From assembly GCF_014297285.1 (NCBI RefSeq), contig NZ_JACOQI010000016.1, forward strand, positions 8,110-72,109: a stretch of DNA of 64,000 bases, in the 5' to 3' direction. The translations under genes and the position numbers were made by a program. Shown one piece after another: positions 17,267 to 27,900 of this stretch. The notes beneath the pieces were generated by a model, which was not told the origin of the DNA, made no database searches, and worked only from the letters and a program-made list of their open reading frames with translations. The first letter of the stretch is position 1. Each line of letters starts with the position of its first letter. Source of the DNA: Dysosmobacter segnis. GTDB lineage: Bacteria; Bacillota; Clostridia; Oscillospirales; Oscillospiraceae.

Positions 17267-17503
17267 ATGCCGTTTAGTTCCGAAATTAAGAATTTTAGAT
17301 TATCTTGTCTGATGAATCAAACAGAATTCGGCAACGCTCTCGGTGTTTCTTTTACGACCGTGAATCGTTGGGAAAACGGAAAGGCCCGCCCCAATATCAA
17401 GGCGATGAAAGCTCTGAAGCAGTACTGTGAGGAGTGTGGTCTCCCCTATGAGCCGCTTGAAAAAAGCTGGCGTGAGAATAGAATTCAGGAGGGTGCGGTA
17501 TGA
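17267..17503 (+). CDS. XRE-family HTH protein
   Basis: 78 aa from the ATG at 17267, chosen over an in-frame TTG at 17261 because AAGGAGAG lies at the right distance. A Cro/CI-type HTH covers most of the protein (NQTEFGNALGVSFTTVNRWENGKARPNIKAMKAL). It overlaps the next gene by 4 bp (ATGA), so the two are co-translated. It probably regulates the pair through the palindrome at -10. Confidence 0.82.
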   Translation: MPFSSEIKNFRLSCLMNQTEFGNALGVSFTTVNRWENGKARPNIKAMKALKQYCEECGLPYEPLEKSWRENRIQEGAV

Positions 17504-18957
17504 TCGACTTCTGTAATCTTGAAAAATATCGGGAGAACAACCGTATTGAGGCTAAGAAAGCCCTTGGCGGGCTACCCAGGAGCATTTGGGAAACCTATTC
17601 CGCCTTTGCCAATACCCACGGCGGTATTATCCTGCTGGGAGTGGAAGAATGGGCGGATAAATCCCTGCACACGGTAGATCTGCCCGACCCTGACAGACTC
17701 ATTAAGGAGTTCTGGGATATCGTCAATAACCCCAATAAGACCAGCGTGAATGTGCTGTCCTCCAAGGACGTATTTGTCCAGGAGGTGGATGGCAACCACA
17801 TTGTGGTCATCAATGTTCCCCGTGCAGAGCGCTCTTATAAGCCGGTTTATGTAGATGGTAACCCTCTCTGCACCTATCGCCGCAACGGAGAGGGTGACTA
17901 CCGCTGCACCAAGGAAGAATATCAGGCCATGGTGCGCGATGCATCGGTAAAGACGCAGGATATGCTGGTTCTGAACGAGATGGACTTGACAGTGTTCAAT
18001 CAGGAGAGTGTCCGCAGCTATCGCCAGAGGATGCGCCTCTCCCGCCCCGGTCATGTATGGGAGGCGCTGGAGGATGAAGATTTCCTTCTGAAGCTGGGCG
18101 CTGTGGGCATCGGCTCTGATGGGAAGAAGCATCCCACTTCTGCCGGACTTCTCATGTTCGGCAATGAATACGACATTGTGCGGGAATTCAATGCTTACTT
18201 TCTGGACTATCAGGAACAGTATGACGCTGATACCCGCTGGACTGACCGCATCATCTCCTCCTCCGGAGACTGGAGCGGCAATGTGTACGACTTCTATTTC
18301 CGCGTCTATAACAAGCTGATTCAGGACATTAAAGTACCGTTTAAAATGGATGGCGGCACCAGAGTGGATGATACCCCTGTGCATCAGGCTCTGCGTGAAG
18401 CACTGGCCAACTGTCTGGTGAATGCCGATTATTACGGCAGACAGGGGCTGGTCATCGTCAAAAAGCGTAATAGCATTACGATGTCCAACCCAGGCAGCTT
18501 CCGCATCGAAATTGATGCCGCAAAGAGCGGCGGTGTTTCTGATCCGCGGAACGGAACGATGCTGAAAATGTTCAACCTGATCGATATCGGTGAGCGTGCT
18601 GGTAGCGGCATTCCGAATATCTTCCGCGTCTGGCGCGAGCAAAATTGGACAACTCCGGAGATTACAGAGCAACTCGAGCCGGAGCGGACAACATTAACGC
18701 TCTTATTCTCCAAGAGTGACGATAAAAAAGCGGCGATAAAAAGTGACGATAAAAAAACGACGATAAAAACAGCACGGCAAAAGAATGAAATTATTACTTA
18801 CCTGACAGATCATATTTCGGCCAGAAGTGCTGATATTGCAGAACTGCTGGGTGTTAAAAGTACAAGAGCCAAACAGCTGTTGAAGGGATTGCTGGATGAA
18901 GGTGTTGTTATTGCAGAGGGCGGCAATAAGAACCGTGTATACAAATTGAAAAGATAA
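17500..18957 (+). CDS. AlbA_2 (Schlafen-like) domain and GHKL-ATPase-like regulator
   Basis: 485 aa. An AlbA_2 domain (about 10-130: RIEAKKALGGLP, SAFANTHGGIILLGVEE) is followed by a HATPase_c_4-like region (about 290-400: HQALREALANCLVNADYYGR, NGTMLKMFNLIDIGERAGSGIPNIF) and a winged-helix C terminus (about 430-485). Such proteins are usually called putative DNA-binding or RecG-related ATPases and often pair with an XRE gene. The linker near 410-425 is a tandem duplication of KSDDKK-x-x-IK. Position at the head of a restriction/Abi cluster suggests a defence role, but this is not established for the family. Confidence 0.8.
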   Translation: MIDFCNLEKYRENNRIEAKKALGGLPRSIWETYSAFANTHGGIILLGVEEWADKSLHTVDLPDPDRLIKEFWDIVNNPNKTSVNVLSSKDVFVQEVDGNHIVVINVPRAERSYKPVYVDGNPLCTYRRNGEGDYRCTKEEYQAMVRDASVKTQDMLVLNEMDLTVFNQESVRSYRQRMRLSRPGHVWEALEDEDFLLKLGAVGIGSDGKKHPTSAGLLMFGNEYDIVREFNAYFLDYQEQYDADTRWTDRIISSSGDWSGNVYDFYFRVYNKLIQDIKVPFKMDGGTRVDDTPVHQALREALANCLVNADYYGRQGLVIVKKRNSITMSNPGSFRIEIDAAKSGGVSDPRNGTMLKMFNLIDIGERAGSGIPNIFRVWREQNWTTPEITEQLEPERTTLTLLFSKSDDKKAAIKSDDKKTTIKTARQKNEIITYLTDHISARSADIAELLGVKSTRAKQLLKGLLDEGVVIAEGGNKNRVYKLKR

Positions 18958-19031
18958 CACAACGCAGTTTCCGTAAAGCCAATTTGCGGGAAAGCAGAAA
19001 TACCAAATTAAGAGAAGCGTGGTAAACGAAC

Positions 19032-21482
19032 ATGGCAATAAAGAAAAATGAGCTGTACAGTTCTCTTTGGGCGAGCTGTGATAAGCTGAGAGGCGGCATG
19101 GATGCCTCTCAGTATAAAGACTATATCCTGACCCTGCTGTTCGTGAAATATGTTACGGACAAGTTTCAGGGTGTAAAATATGCCGATATTACGGTTCCCG
19201 AAGGCGGCAGTTTCGACGATTTGGTTGCATTGAAGGGTAATAAAAATATCGGTGAAGAAATGGATAAGGTCATTGCCAAGCTGGCAGAAGCCGGGGAGAA
19301 CAATCTCCGCGGCGTGATCGACAATGCCCATTTCAATGATGAAGCCAAGTTGGGCAGCGGCAAAGAAATGGTGGATAAGCTCACCGGCTTGATTGCCATT
19401 TTCCAGCGTGACGAATTCAATTTCAAAAAGAACAAAGCCAGCGGTGACGATATTCTTGGCGATGCCTATGAATATCTGATGCGGCATTTTGCCACGGAAA
19501 GCGGCAAGAGCAAGGGCCAGTTCTACACACCGGCCGAAGTTTCCCGTATTCTTGCCAAAGTGATTGGCATCGACAGCATCGAGGAGCGCGACGAGGGTTA
19601 CTCCGTGTATGACCCTGCCTGCGGATCTGGTTCACTTCTGATTCGAGCAGCGGATGAAGCCCCCTTCGAGATTGCTATTTGGGGACAGGAAAAGGAAGTA
19701 ACCACCGCAGGTCTCGCCAAGATGAACCTTGTCCTGCACAACAAGGCTGCCGGTGAGATCAGAGCAGGAAATACATTTTCTGCTCCCCGCTATTTTGAAG
19801 AAGGCTCCGATGATGAGGTGCTGAAGCGTTTCGACTTTGCGGTGGCCAATCCTCCGTTTTCTCTGAAAAACTGGACGGATGGTCTTAAGGATTATGGCCG
19901 CTTTGATGGCTATGGCGACAGACCGCCTGAAAAGAATGGCGACTTTGCGTGGCTGCTCCATATTTTGAAGTCCTTGAAAAGCACCGGCAAGGCTGCGGTC
20001 ATTCTTCCACACGGTGTTCTGTTCCGTGGCAATGCGGAGGCGACTATCCGCAAAGCCATTATTGACAAGGGCTATATCAAGGGCATCATCGGCCTGCCCG
20101 CCAACCTGTTTTATGGCACCGGTATCCCTGCCTGCATTATCATCATCGATAAGGCTGATGCCGCCGAGCGCAAGGGTATCTTTATGATTGATGCCAGCCA
20201 CGACTTCGTTAAGGACGGCAATAAGAACCGCCTGCGTGAGCGGGACATCTATAAAATCGTCACCACATTCAATCAGCAAATCACAGACGATCCCAAGTAT
20301 GCCCGCTTTGTTCCCAATGATGAGATCAAGAAGAAAAACGAGTATAACCTGAATATCCCCCGTTACATTGACAGCTCTACGCCGGAAGATCTGCAGGACA
20401 TTGACGCCCATCTGCATGGCGGTATTCCCGCGGCAGATGTAGATTCCATGGAGAAGTATTGGGCACTGTTTCCCGGTCTGAAAGACAAGCTGTTTTCTCA
20501 GCTGCGGGATGGCTATTATCGGCTGAACATTCCAAAAGAGGATATCCGCAGTGTGGTCTATAACGACCCTGCGTTTTCTGCCTACGCCGAGCGCATCGAC
20601 AATGCCTTTGACGCATGGATGCAGATGGTAGATTCCGGCCTCCGGAGCATTGATGAAGATACGGAAGTCAAGCCCTATATCGTCGAGTTGTCGGAGCAGT
20701 TGATTGGCTGCTTTGATGGTCTGGAGCTGGTGGATAAGTACGATGTCTACGAGGTGCTGCTTTCCTACTGGCACGAAGTCATGGGCGACGATGTTTATCT
20801 TGTGTCGGTGGACGGCTATGGCACCGCCCGGACATGGGAAAACATCATGGGGGAATACACCTCCGGCAAGAAAAAGGGGCAGGAAAGGGTCATTGGCTGG
20901 GAGGGCGTTTTGCTGCCCAGGGCACTGATCGAGTCTGTATTCTTTGCCCCCGAACGCAAGAAAATCAATGAGGCGCAGGCCATTGCCGAAGAGACCCAGA
21001 GCAGACTGGACGAGTTTGTGGAGGAGCAGACTGCCGATGAGGGATACCTGAAGGATCACCTCAACGACAAGGATAAGGTGGATGCCAAGTCTGTCGCCGC
21101 CCGCTTGAAGGTGCTGAAAAAGGCTGATCCCAAGGGAGAGGAATATGCGGCATTGAAACAGTTTGTGGACTTGACGGATTCCCTTTCCAAGCAGAATAAG
21201 GCCGTCAGGGAAATGAACGCTGAATTGGAGGAAAAGGTTCGGGCAAAGTATGCTTTGTTGACCGATGAAGAGATTCTGGATCTGCTGGTGAACCGCAAAT
21301 GGTATGCCGCCATCTTTGAAGGAATCAAGGCGCTGTATGTCACCACTTCTCACCAGATGACCAACCGCATAGTGGAATTGGTGGAGCGGTATGAGGATAC
21401 CCTGCCGGAACTAACTGCTGCCGTTGCTGATTATGAGTCCAAGGTCAAGGCTCATCTGAAAAGGATGGGATTTGTATGGTAA
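19032..21482 (+). CDS. hsdM: Type I DNA N6-adenine methyltransferase subunit, long form (HsdM)
   Basis: Modification subunit of type I system 2, 816 aa. N-terminal HsdM helices (about 1-140), then the methylase with KGQFYTPAEV, motif I DPACGSGSL and motif IV NPPFSLKNW. The C-terminal 330 residues extend well beyond the about 500-aa core and include coiled-coil-like stretches, as in the long HsdM class. It overlaps hsdS by 7 bp. It is unlike HsdM of system 1, so the two systems were acquired separately. Confidence 0.94.
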   Translation: MAIKKNELYSSLWASCDKLRGGMDASQYKDYILTLLFVKYVTDKFQGVKYADITVPEGGSFDDLVALKGNKNIGEEMDKVIAKLAEAGENNLRGVIDNAHFNDEAKLGSGKEMVDKLTGLIAIFQRDEFNFKKNKASGDDILGDAYEYLMRHFATESGKSKGQFYTPAEVSRILAKVIGIDSIEERDEGYSVYDPACGSGSLLIRAADEAPFEIAIWGQEKEVTTAGLAKMNLVLHNKAAGEIRAGNTFSAPRYFEEGSDDEVLKRFDFAVANPPFSLKNWTDGLKDYGRFDGYGDRPPEKNGDFAWLLHILKSLKSTGKAAVILPHGVLFRGNAEATIRKAIIDKGYIKGIIGLPANLFYGTGIPACIIIIDKADAAERKGIFMIDASHDFVKDGNKNRLRERDIYKIVTTFNQQITDDPKYARFVPNDEIKKKNEYNLNIPRYIDSSTPEDLQDIDAHLHGGIPAADVDSMEKYWALFPGLKDKLFSQLRDGYYRLNIPKEDIRSVVYNDPAFSAYAERIDNAFDAWMQMVDSGLRSIDEDTEVKPYIVELSEQLIGCFDGLELVDKYDVYEVLLSYWHEVMGDDVYLVSVDGYGTARTWENIMGEYTSGKKKGQERVIGWEGVLLPRALIESVFFAPERKKINEAQAIAEETQSRLDEFVEEQTADEGYLKDHLNDKDKVDAKSVAARLKVLKKADPKGEEYAALKQFVDLTDSLSKQNKAVREMNAELEEKVRAKYALLTDEEILDLLVNRKWYAAIFEGIKALYVTTSHQMTNRIVELVERYEDTLPELTAAVADYESKVKAHLKRMGFVW

Positions 21483-22726
21483 TGCAGGGATATAAGCAGA
21501 CAGAAATAGGCATGGTGCCAGTAAAATGGTCGGTCTCTGATTTTGGCAGCAAGGTAAAAATATATCGAGGCGGTTCTCCACGTCCTATTCAGGACTATCT
21601 TACGCAAGCACAAGACGGTATCAACTGGATTAAAATCGGTGATGTGCGCGAAGGTGATAAATATATTACTTCCACAGAAGAGAAAATCATTCCCGCAGGC
21701 GTAGCGCAATCGAGAACGGTTCATGCAGGAGATTTCATTCTGTCAAACTCTATGAGTTTTGGAAGACCATATATTCTGAACATTGATGGCTGTATCCATG
21801 ACGGCTGGCTCACAATTCAAAAATATGAGAAGACTTTTTCTAAAAACTTCCTTTATTACCTGCTCTCTTCTGATTCTGTGTATCAACAGTATATCAGCAT
21901 GGCTGCGGGCAGTAGTGTAAAGAATCTTAATAAAGAAAAAGTATCTGCTCTTGTGGTTGCCTATCCAGATATTAAGGAACAAGAAAGAATCGCTGATGCA
22001 CTTTCGAATATTGATTCTTTGATAGCTACGCTTGAAAAACAAATTGCCAAGAAAAAAGCCATTAAGCAGGGCACAATGCAGGAACTGCTGACAGGCAAAC
22101 GCCGCCTGCCGGGGTTCTCTGGAGAGTGGGAAACAAGGACATTACACGAAATATCCAACGAAATGGTTGATGGTCCGTTTGGAAGCAATTTGAAAACAGA
22201 GCATTATACAACGGAGCGACAAGTCCGTATTATCCAGCTCAGTAACATTGGCGAAGCTGGTTGGAATAATGCGAATGTCAAATATACCACTTTTAGCCAT
22301 GCTGCTGAATTACAGCGCTGTATTGTCCAACCCGGCTCTATTCTGATTGCCAAAATGATGCCCGCAGGAAGAGCAATTATCTGCCCAGATAATGAAAAAA
22401 GTTATATTTTAGGATCTGATGTTGTAAAAGTTGTCCCTAATAGCAGTGTTGATAGCAGATATCTTGTTTATGCAACAAAATCTCAATTTTACTTAGATCA
22501 AATTGCAGATGACACTCAAGGAAGCACTCGTGCCAGAACAAGTGTAAGCAAATTAAGAAAAACAGCCATTCTTTTTCCGGAAAAAGATGAGCAAATAGCT
22601 ATTGCCGACATTCTGTCCGAAATGGATATGGAAATTGCTGCGCTTGAAGGAAAGATTGCCAAATACCGTCAGATCAAACAAGGTATGATGCAGCAGCTTC
22701 TGACGGGAAAAATTAGGCTGGTGTAA
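21476..22726 (+). CDS. hsdS: Type I specificity subunit (HsdS), system 2
   Basis: 416 aa with two recognition domains (about 15-170 and 215-375), each followed by a conserved helix (IDSLIATLEKQIAKKKAIKQGTMQ; IAALEGKIAKYRQIKQGMMQ) ending in QELLTGKRRL or QQLLTGKIRL. No second copy, recombinase or inverted repeat accompanies it, so unlike system 1 its specificity appears fixed. Confidence 0.94.
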   Translation: MVMQGYKQTEIGMVPVKWSVSDFGSKVKIYRGGSPRPIQDYLTQAQDGINWIKIGDVREGDKYITSTEEKIIPAGVAQSRTVHAGDFILSNSMSFGRPYILNIDGCIHDGWLTIQKYEKTFSKNFLYYLLSSDSVYQQYISMAAGSSVKNLNKEKVSALVVAYPDIKEQERIADALSNIDSLIATLEKQIAKKKAIKQGTMQELLTGKRRLPGFSGEWETRTLHEISNEMVDGPFGSNLKTEHYTTERQVRIIQLSNIGEAGWNNANVKYTTFSHAAELQRCIVQPGSILIAKMMPAGRAIICPDNEKSYILGSDVVKVVPNSSVDSRYLVYATKSQFYLDQIADDTQGSTRARTSVSKLRKTAILFPEKDEQIAIADILSEMDMEIAALEGKIAKYRQIKQGMMQQLLTGKIRLV

Positions 22727-22741
22727 AGGAGGGACCGATTT

Positions 22742-23422
22742 GTGGCTAAAAGCACGATAATCAAAGAGTTGGCAAATAATCAGATTTCTATGGAAGTAGC
22801 TTTGCAGCGACTTATGATTATAGCTTCTGATTTGGAAAATGAAGAACTGTCAGCATGGGCCGAGGCAGAATTACACGGCTATTCCCAGAGCGATACATTG
22901 CCAGAGTATAGGAATATACGGTCTATTCATTTTCTTTACTCCGGAATAAACGGTAGCTTCAAAGTTACGAATTGTCCGTTTACCTTTACAAATATTTTGG
23001 AGGAAAAACTATCTAATATTTATAACGTTCCCATTATGGATAGCGTTTCCTCTTTGCAAGACTTTGTTGACAATCCGGATAAGAAATCTTATAGAAGAGA
23101 TTTTTCAATGCTGAATGGGTATGTTCTGCAGAGAACTGGGATTCAATGCACCAGCATTTACCAAACAGTACCATTGAATTTCCTGCAGAAAATTTTGAGC
23201 CAGATCAAGACCATACTTATGCATGTATTTCTTAAGTTGGACAAAGAGTATGGTTGCTTGGATGACTTAGATGTGGATACAACCACAAAAACACCTGAAG
23301 AGGTCGAAAAAATCAATGAGGTTGTGAATAATTACATTTTCATCGACAATAGCATCAATGTGGGTGATAAAAACAAACTCAAGGGTTCTGAAATTTTTGG
23401 CGGGGGTAGGGGGCATGGCTGA
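22742..23422 (+). CDS. AbiTii-domain protein
   Basis: 226 aa beginning with GTG after GGAGGG. The N-terminal 90 residues match the AbiTii domain (LANNQISMEVALQRLMIIASDLENEELSAWAEAELHGY), a domain of abortive-infection-type proteins of unknown activity. The C terminus contains DNSINVGDKNKLKGSEI, and the next protein has a similar motif. It lies inside the type I operon between hsdS and hsdR and overlaps the next gene by 8 bp, so it is co-expressed with the restriction system. Confidence 0.8.
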   Translation: MAKSTIIKELANNQISMEVALQRLMIIASDLENEELSAWAEAELHGYSQSDTLPEYRNIRSIHFLYSGINGSFKVTNCPFTFTNILEEKLSNIYNVPIMDSVSSLQDFVDNPDKKSYRRDFSMLNGYVLQRTGIQCTSIYQTVPLNFLQKILSQIKTILMHVFLKLDKEYGCLDDLDVDTTTKTPEEVEKINEVVNNYIFIDNSINVGDKNKLKGSEIFGGGRGHG

Positions 23423-24053
23423 TATCTCATATAAGTATCGAGATAATGAACACAGCATCGATTCTTATGACAATGTGGTGTTTACATACGGCTGGATAAG
23501 AAACGCTTTGAGATTTGTTTTTGAATCTCAAACCGATATTACGCTAAATTGTGTTATCGCATTTGATTCGGACGATATGTCATATGAGTGCAAATCAATA
23601 GACGAATTCAAAAAATATGCTTTTGGAAAAGCAATCCGTGTAAAATACATGAATGTTTATGTTTCCGAAAATTGGATTCAAACGCTCATAAGCATTTATG
23701 TAAATCACTCCTCTAAATCAGAACAGCAGGAATTCATACTCTCCTCGGAAAATGAAATGTTGGTGATTAGTCTGCGAGATGCGCTTCTCGCCAAGAAAAA
23801 AGGCAATCCTCGCCCGCAGCCACTTACCGTCTTTCGATATGAGGATAACAGCGTCCACATTGGTGATGGTAATAAGATTTCAAGCAGCACAGTTGGATCA
23901 AAGAACATGATTGAGACTGAATGTGAAATATCCAATCCCGCACCTGAAAAAGAAAAATTAGGATCCAAAGTGTTTTGGCAAATTTTGATTCCGGTTGCTG
24001 TCGTTGTAATCGGAGCCCTTGTTTGCATTTGGCTTGGGATTGATACGCAATAA
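23415..24053 (+). CDS. Unrecognised tail-anchored membrane protein in type I operon
   Basis: About 212 aa from the ATG at 23415 (GGGGGTAGGGGGC upstream). No known domain recognised in residues 1-140. Residues about 150-175 contain EDNSVHIGDGNKISSSTVGSKN, similar to the AbiTii protein's motif. A single hydrophobic segment closes the protein (about 187-209: ILIPVAVVVIGALVCIWLGI), so it is probably anchored in the membrane by its tail. Its position and shared motif suggest that it works with the AbiTii protein. Function unknown. Confidence 0.7.
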   Translation: MADISYKYRDNEHSIDSYDNVVFTYGWIRNALRFVFESQTDITLNCVIAFDSDDMSYECKSIDEFKKYAFGKAIRVKYMNVYVSENWIQTLISIYVNHSSKSEQQEFILSSENEMLVISLRDALLAKKKGNPRPQPLTVFRYEDNSVHIGDGNKISSSTVGSKNMIETECEISNPAPEKEKLGSKVFWQILIPVAVVVIGALVCIWLGIDTQ

Positions 24054-24137
24054 AGACTCCGACCGAAGAAAGTCAAACACAGGATGCTGTAACAGTTTAT
24101 GGTGTGTATAATCGATTTGTGTAGAGGAGGCATTACA

Positions 24138-24935
24138 ATGAGCGAAGAGAAAAGTTTGGTAGGGCAAGTTATTGACCAGTCGAGTGGTGTTCTTGAAAAA
24201 GCATACGACGATCTTGCGCATCCGAGTGCCAAATCTTTAGGGAATACCTTGAGCCTTGTTCCTCGTACTATTGGGGTATGGCTCGGGAAATGGGAAAAAT
24301 GGGTCATTAACGGTGAGGAAAGCATTTGTTTAACCGCTCAGGCAGTACAAGAAAAAGCTAAAAACATTCCTGAAGAAAAGTTGACTGAACCAGAACCCTA
24401 TGTTGCAATTCCCGCAGTACAGCAACTAAGTTATTGCTATGACAGCGAAGAACTTCGAGAACTGTATGCAAATCTGCTCGTTTCTTCTATGAACGTAGAC
24501 ACCAAACACTATGTATACCCATCCTTCGTGGATATAATCAAGCAGCTATCACCCATGGATGCCAAAGTGCTTGAGGCAATGAAACAAGAGCAATCTCCAA
24601 TCCCTGTTGTTACAGTCAGGCTGAACTTCAAAGAAAGCAAATCGTATCACGAACTTCTTATTGATTACTCGATCGACCTTTTTCAATTGTTCGGTGATAC
24701 CAGCATTTTGAGTGCCAGCCTTCAAAACCTTGATCGTCTTGGCATTATTAAAATCCGATATGATCAGGTTGTAAAGCCTGATGAGAGATACGATGTCTTT
24801 TATGAAGATGCCGAGTATAAAGGCCTCGTGGCCTCATTTCAAGGTAAGGAAAATACTGATATCACGCTCTCGAAAGGGTTAATTGAACTCACTGAATTTG
24901 GAAAAGCTTTTTGTAAGAGCTGTTGTGAGGATTAG
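24138..24935 (+). CDS. DUF4393 (Abi-alpha) protein
   Basis: 265 aa from the ATG at 24138 (GAGGAGG upstream). The pattern GNTLSLVPRTIGVWLGKWEKWV, VAIPAVQQLSYCYDSEELRELYANLL, FVDIIKQLSPMDA is that of DUF4393, also named Abi-alpha because members occur in abortive-infection loci. Third accessory gene between hsdS and hsdR of type I system 2. It contains a hydrophobic/amphipathic N-terminal stretch but no clear membrane helix. Confidence 0.8.
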   Translation: MSEEKSLVGQVIDQSSGVLEKAYDDLAHPSAKSLGNTLSLVPRTIGVWLGKWEKWVINGEESICLTAQAVQEKAKNIPEEKLTEPEPYVAIPAVQQLSYCYDSEELRELYANLLVSSMNVDTKHYVYPSFVDIIKQLSPMDAKVLEAMKQEQSPIPVVTVRLNFKESKSYHELLIDYSIDLFQLFGDTSILSASLQNLDRLGIIKIRYDQVVKPDERYDVFYEDAEYKGLVASFQGKENTDITLSKGLIELTEFGKAFCKSCCED

Positions 24936-24946
24936 GAGGTGTATCT

Positions 24947-27900
24947 ATGCCCAACATTGGTGATAGCGAGCGCAAAACTCAAAATCGTGTGGTCAAATTC
25001 TTTAGGGTTAAGCTGCACTATACATATTTGGGGAACCTGCATGACAGTGAGAACCATAACATCATGCAGGAGCGGCTGCACGCCTGGCTATTGAAACAGG
25101 GCTATTCCGAAAAGCTTGCAGCCAATGCCGTCGATGCGTTGGTGAAGACCTCCACCAATCTGCAGCAGGGTTTGTACCATGCAAACAAAGAGGTCTACAG
25201 CCTACTGAAATATGGAGCCAAGGTCAAGGAGTCCGTGGAGCAGTCCCCTAAGACGGTGTATTTTATTGACTTTGAGGATGTCACTAAAAATGACTTCTAT
25301 ATTGCGGAAGAAGTCACTATTGTCAGCAACAACACCAAGCGTCCGGATATCGTTCTCTATGTGAATGGTATTGCGCTTGCGGTGATCGAACTGAAAAAGA
25401 GCAGCGTATCCGTGTCCAACGGCATCCGGCAGAATCTGACCAACCAGAAATCGAATTTCATCGAAGATTTCTTTACCACCATTCAGTTCTGTATGGCCGG
25501 GAACGACAGCGAGGGCTTGCGCTATGGTACGCTCCTTACCCCGGAGAAGCACTATCTGGAATGGAAAGACGACGGCTTTACCGAGCATCAGACGGAACGC
25601 GATATTGTGGATATCGAGGTTGAGGAATACTGCGAGGGGATTCCTGGCAAGCTGGAAAAACAGCTTTTTGCTCTGTTTTACAAAAAGCGTTTCCTTGATC
25701 TGATCCACAACTTTGTAATCTTCGATAAGGGCATCAAAAAGGTCTGCCGCTATAATCAGTACTATGCCATCAAGCGGGCGCAGCATCGTTTGACGGACAA
25801 GAAGAGCGGCGGCATCGTTTGGCATACCCAGGGCAGCGGCAAGAGTCTGACGATGGTGTGGTTCTCCAAGTGGATTTTGGAGAATAATTCCAATGCGCGT
25901 GTATTGGTTGTTACCGACCGCGAGGAATTGGATGAGCAAATCGAAAAGAATTATAAGGGTGTGGATGAAAATATAGTCCGTACCAAGAGCGGAAAGGATC
26001 TTCTTGAGCGTCTGAATGCTTTTGATGATCGCCTGCTGTGCTCTCTGGTACATAAATTCGGGAAACGTGGCAGCGACAGTTCGGAAACGGATTACGAAAA
26101 ATACATTGAAGATCTGAAAAACGCCTTGCCCAAGGATTTTTCTGCAAAGGGCGATATCGTAGTTTTTGTGGATGAGTGTCACCGCACGCAGTCCGGCAAG
26201 CTCCACGAGGCTATGAAGGCGATCCTTCCCAATGCCATCTTTATCGGTTTTACGGGCACGCCGCTTTTGAAGAAAGACAAAAAGACCAGTCTGGAAACTT
26301 TTGGCGGATATATTCATACCTACAAGTTTAATGAAGGCGTCCGGGACGGTGTTGTGCTGGATCTGCGGTATGAGGCCAGAGATGTGCCGCAGGGCATGAT
26401 CTCTCAGGATAGAATCGACGCATGGTTTGAGGCAAAAACCGTCGGTCTGGCCCCCAGAGCAAAAGCAAAACTCAAAGCTCATTGGGGTAACCTGCAAAAG
26501 ATTTTCTCCTCTCGCTCCCGCTTGGAGCAAATCGCCAATGATATCATCTTTGATTTTGCCACCAAGGCACGACTGATGGACGGAAACGGAAATGCTATCC
26601 TTGTGGCCGGTTCTGTGTATTCAGCATGCCGATACTATGAAATTTTCCAAAGCAAGGGTTTCCGGAAATGTGCGATTATTTCTTCTTATGCGCCGCAAGC
26701 CGGTGATTTAAGAACGGATACTGTCAGCGACGAGGAAGAAACCGAAACATTTGAAAAATACAGCACTTATCTGAAAATGATCGGCGTTGACCCGTCGGAG
26801 GACAAGACGCAGATTGCCAAAAAAGTAGAAGCTTTTGAAGCGGAAGCAAAACGCAAGTTTGTGGACGAACCTGCAAACATGAAACTGCTGATCGTAGTTG
26901 ACAAGCTGCTTACCGGTTTCGATGCTCCCAGCTGTACCTACCTCTACATCGATAAGGCGATGCATGACCACGGCCTGTTCCAGGCGATCTGCCGAGTCAA
27001 TCGTCTGGATGGCGAGAGCAAAGACTTTGGCTATATTGTAGATTACAAGGAACTATTCGGAGACTTGGCGGATGCCATGAACAAGTATACCGCCGGTGCC
27101 TTTGAAAGCTATGATGTAGAGGATGTCGATGGGCTTTTGAAAGATAGAGCAACAGAAGCGAAAAAGTATTTCGTTGATACCCTGGAGGAATTGGATGAGC
27201 TTTGCGAGGGCGTCGAATTGCCCAGAAAAGAGCTCGACTATATCCACTATTTCTGCGGTGAAAGTGGTCGCGACGAAAATCAGGACGAAGCCTTTGCCCG
27301 CATTCGTGAGAAGTTGTACAAGCTCGTTGGACGCTTGATTCGCGCTTTTGCGGAGTTAAAGCCTCGTATGACGGATTTAGGGTATACCCTTTCCGAGCAA
27401 AGCGCATTGGACGACAGGGTTGCGTTCTATGTGAACATGCGTGACACGATTGGTAGGGCCAGCGGCGATTTTATTGATCTGAAAGCCTACGAACCGGGTA
27501 TGCGGTATCTGATTGACAACTACATCTCAGCCAGCGAGTCGCAAAAGATCGGCAGCATGGATGACTTTACCCTGCTTGATTTCATCATCTCGCAGGAAAA
27601 TAAGCTGAAGAGCGAGCAAAAAGGCGAGCAGGAGAGTGCGGCAGAAACCATTGAGAACAACATCCGCAAAAAGGTTGTTGAGCGAATGGTCATCAACCCT
27701 GCTTATTACGCAAAAATGTCTGAAATCCTGGAGCAGTTGATACTTGACCGCCGCCGCGGAGTGATTGCCTACGGGCAGCTGCTGGACACATACATGGAAC
27801 TGGCGAAAAATGTTGCAAAGCCCGAGGAGAATACAAAGTACCCTGAGAGTATTCGTTCCAATGGCGCACTGCGGGCGCTCTATGATAATTGCGGAGAAGA

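Noticed and set aside
19632..21353. 573-codon open frame on the minus strand opposite hsdM of system 2
   Set aside because: Antisense shadow of a clear HsdM; no RBS, no recognisable domain, composition follows the complement of the real gene.
25202..26530. 442-codon minus-strand frame opposite hsdR of system 2
   Set aside because: Antisense shadow of HsdR helicase motifs; no family resemblance.
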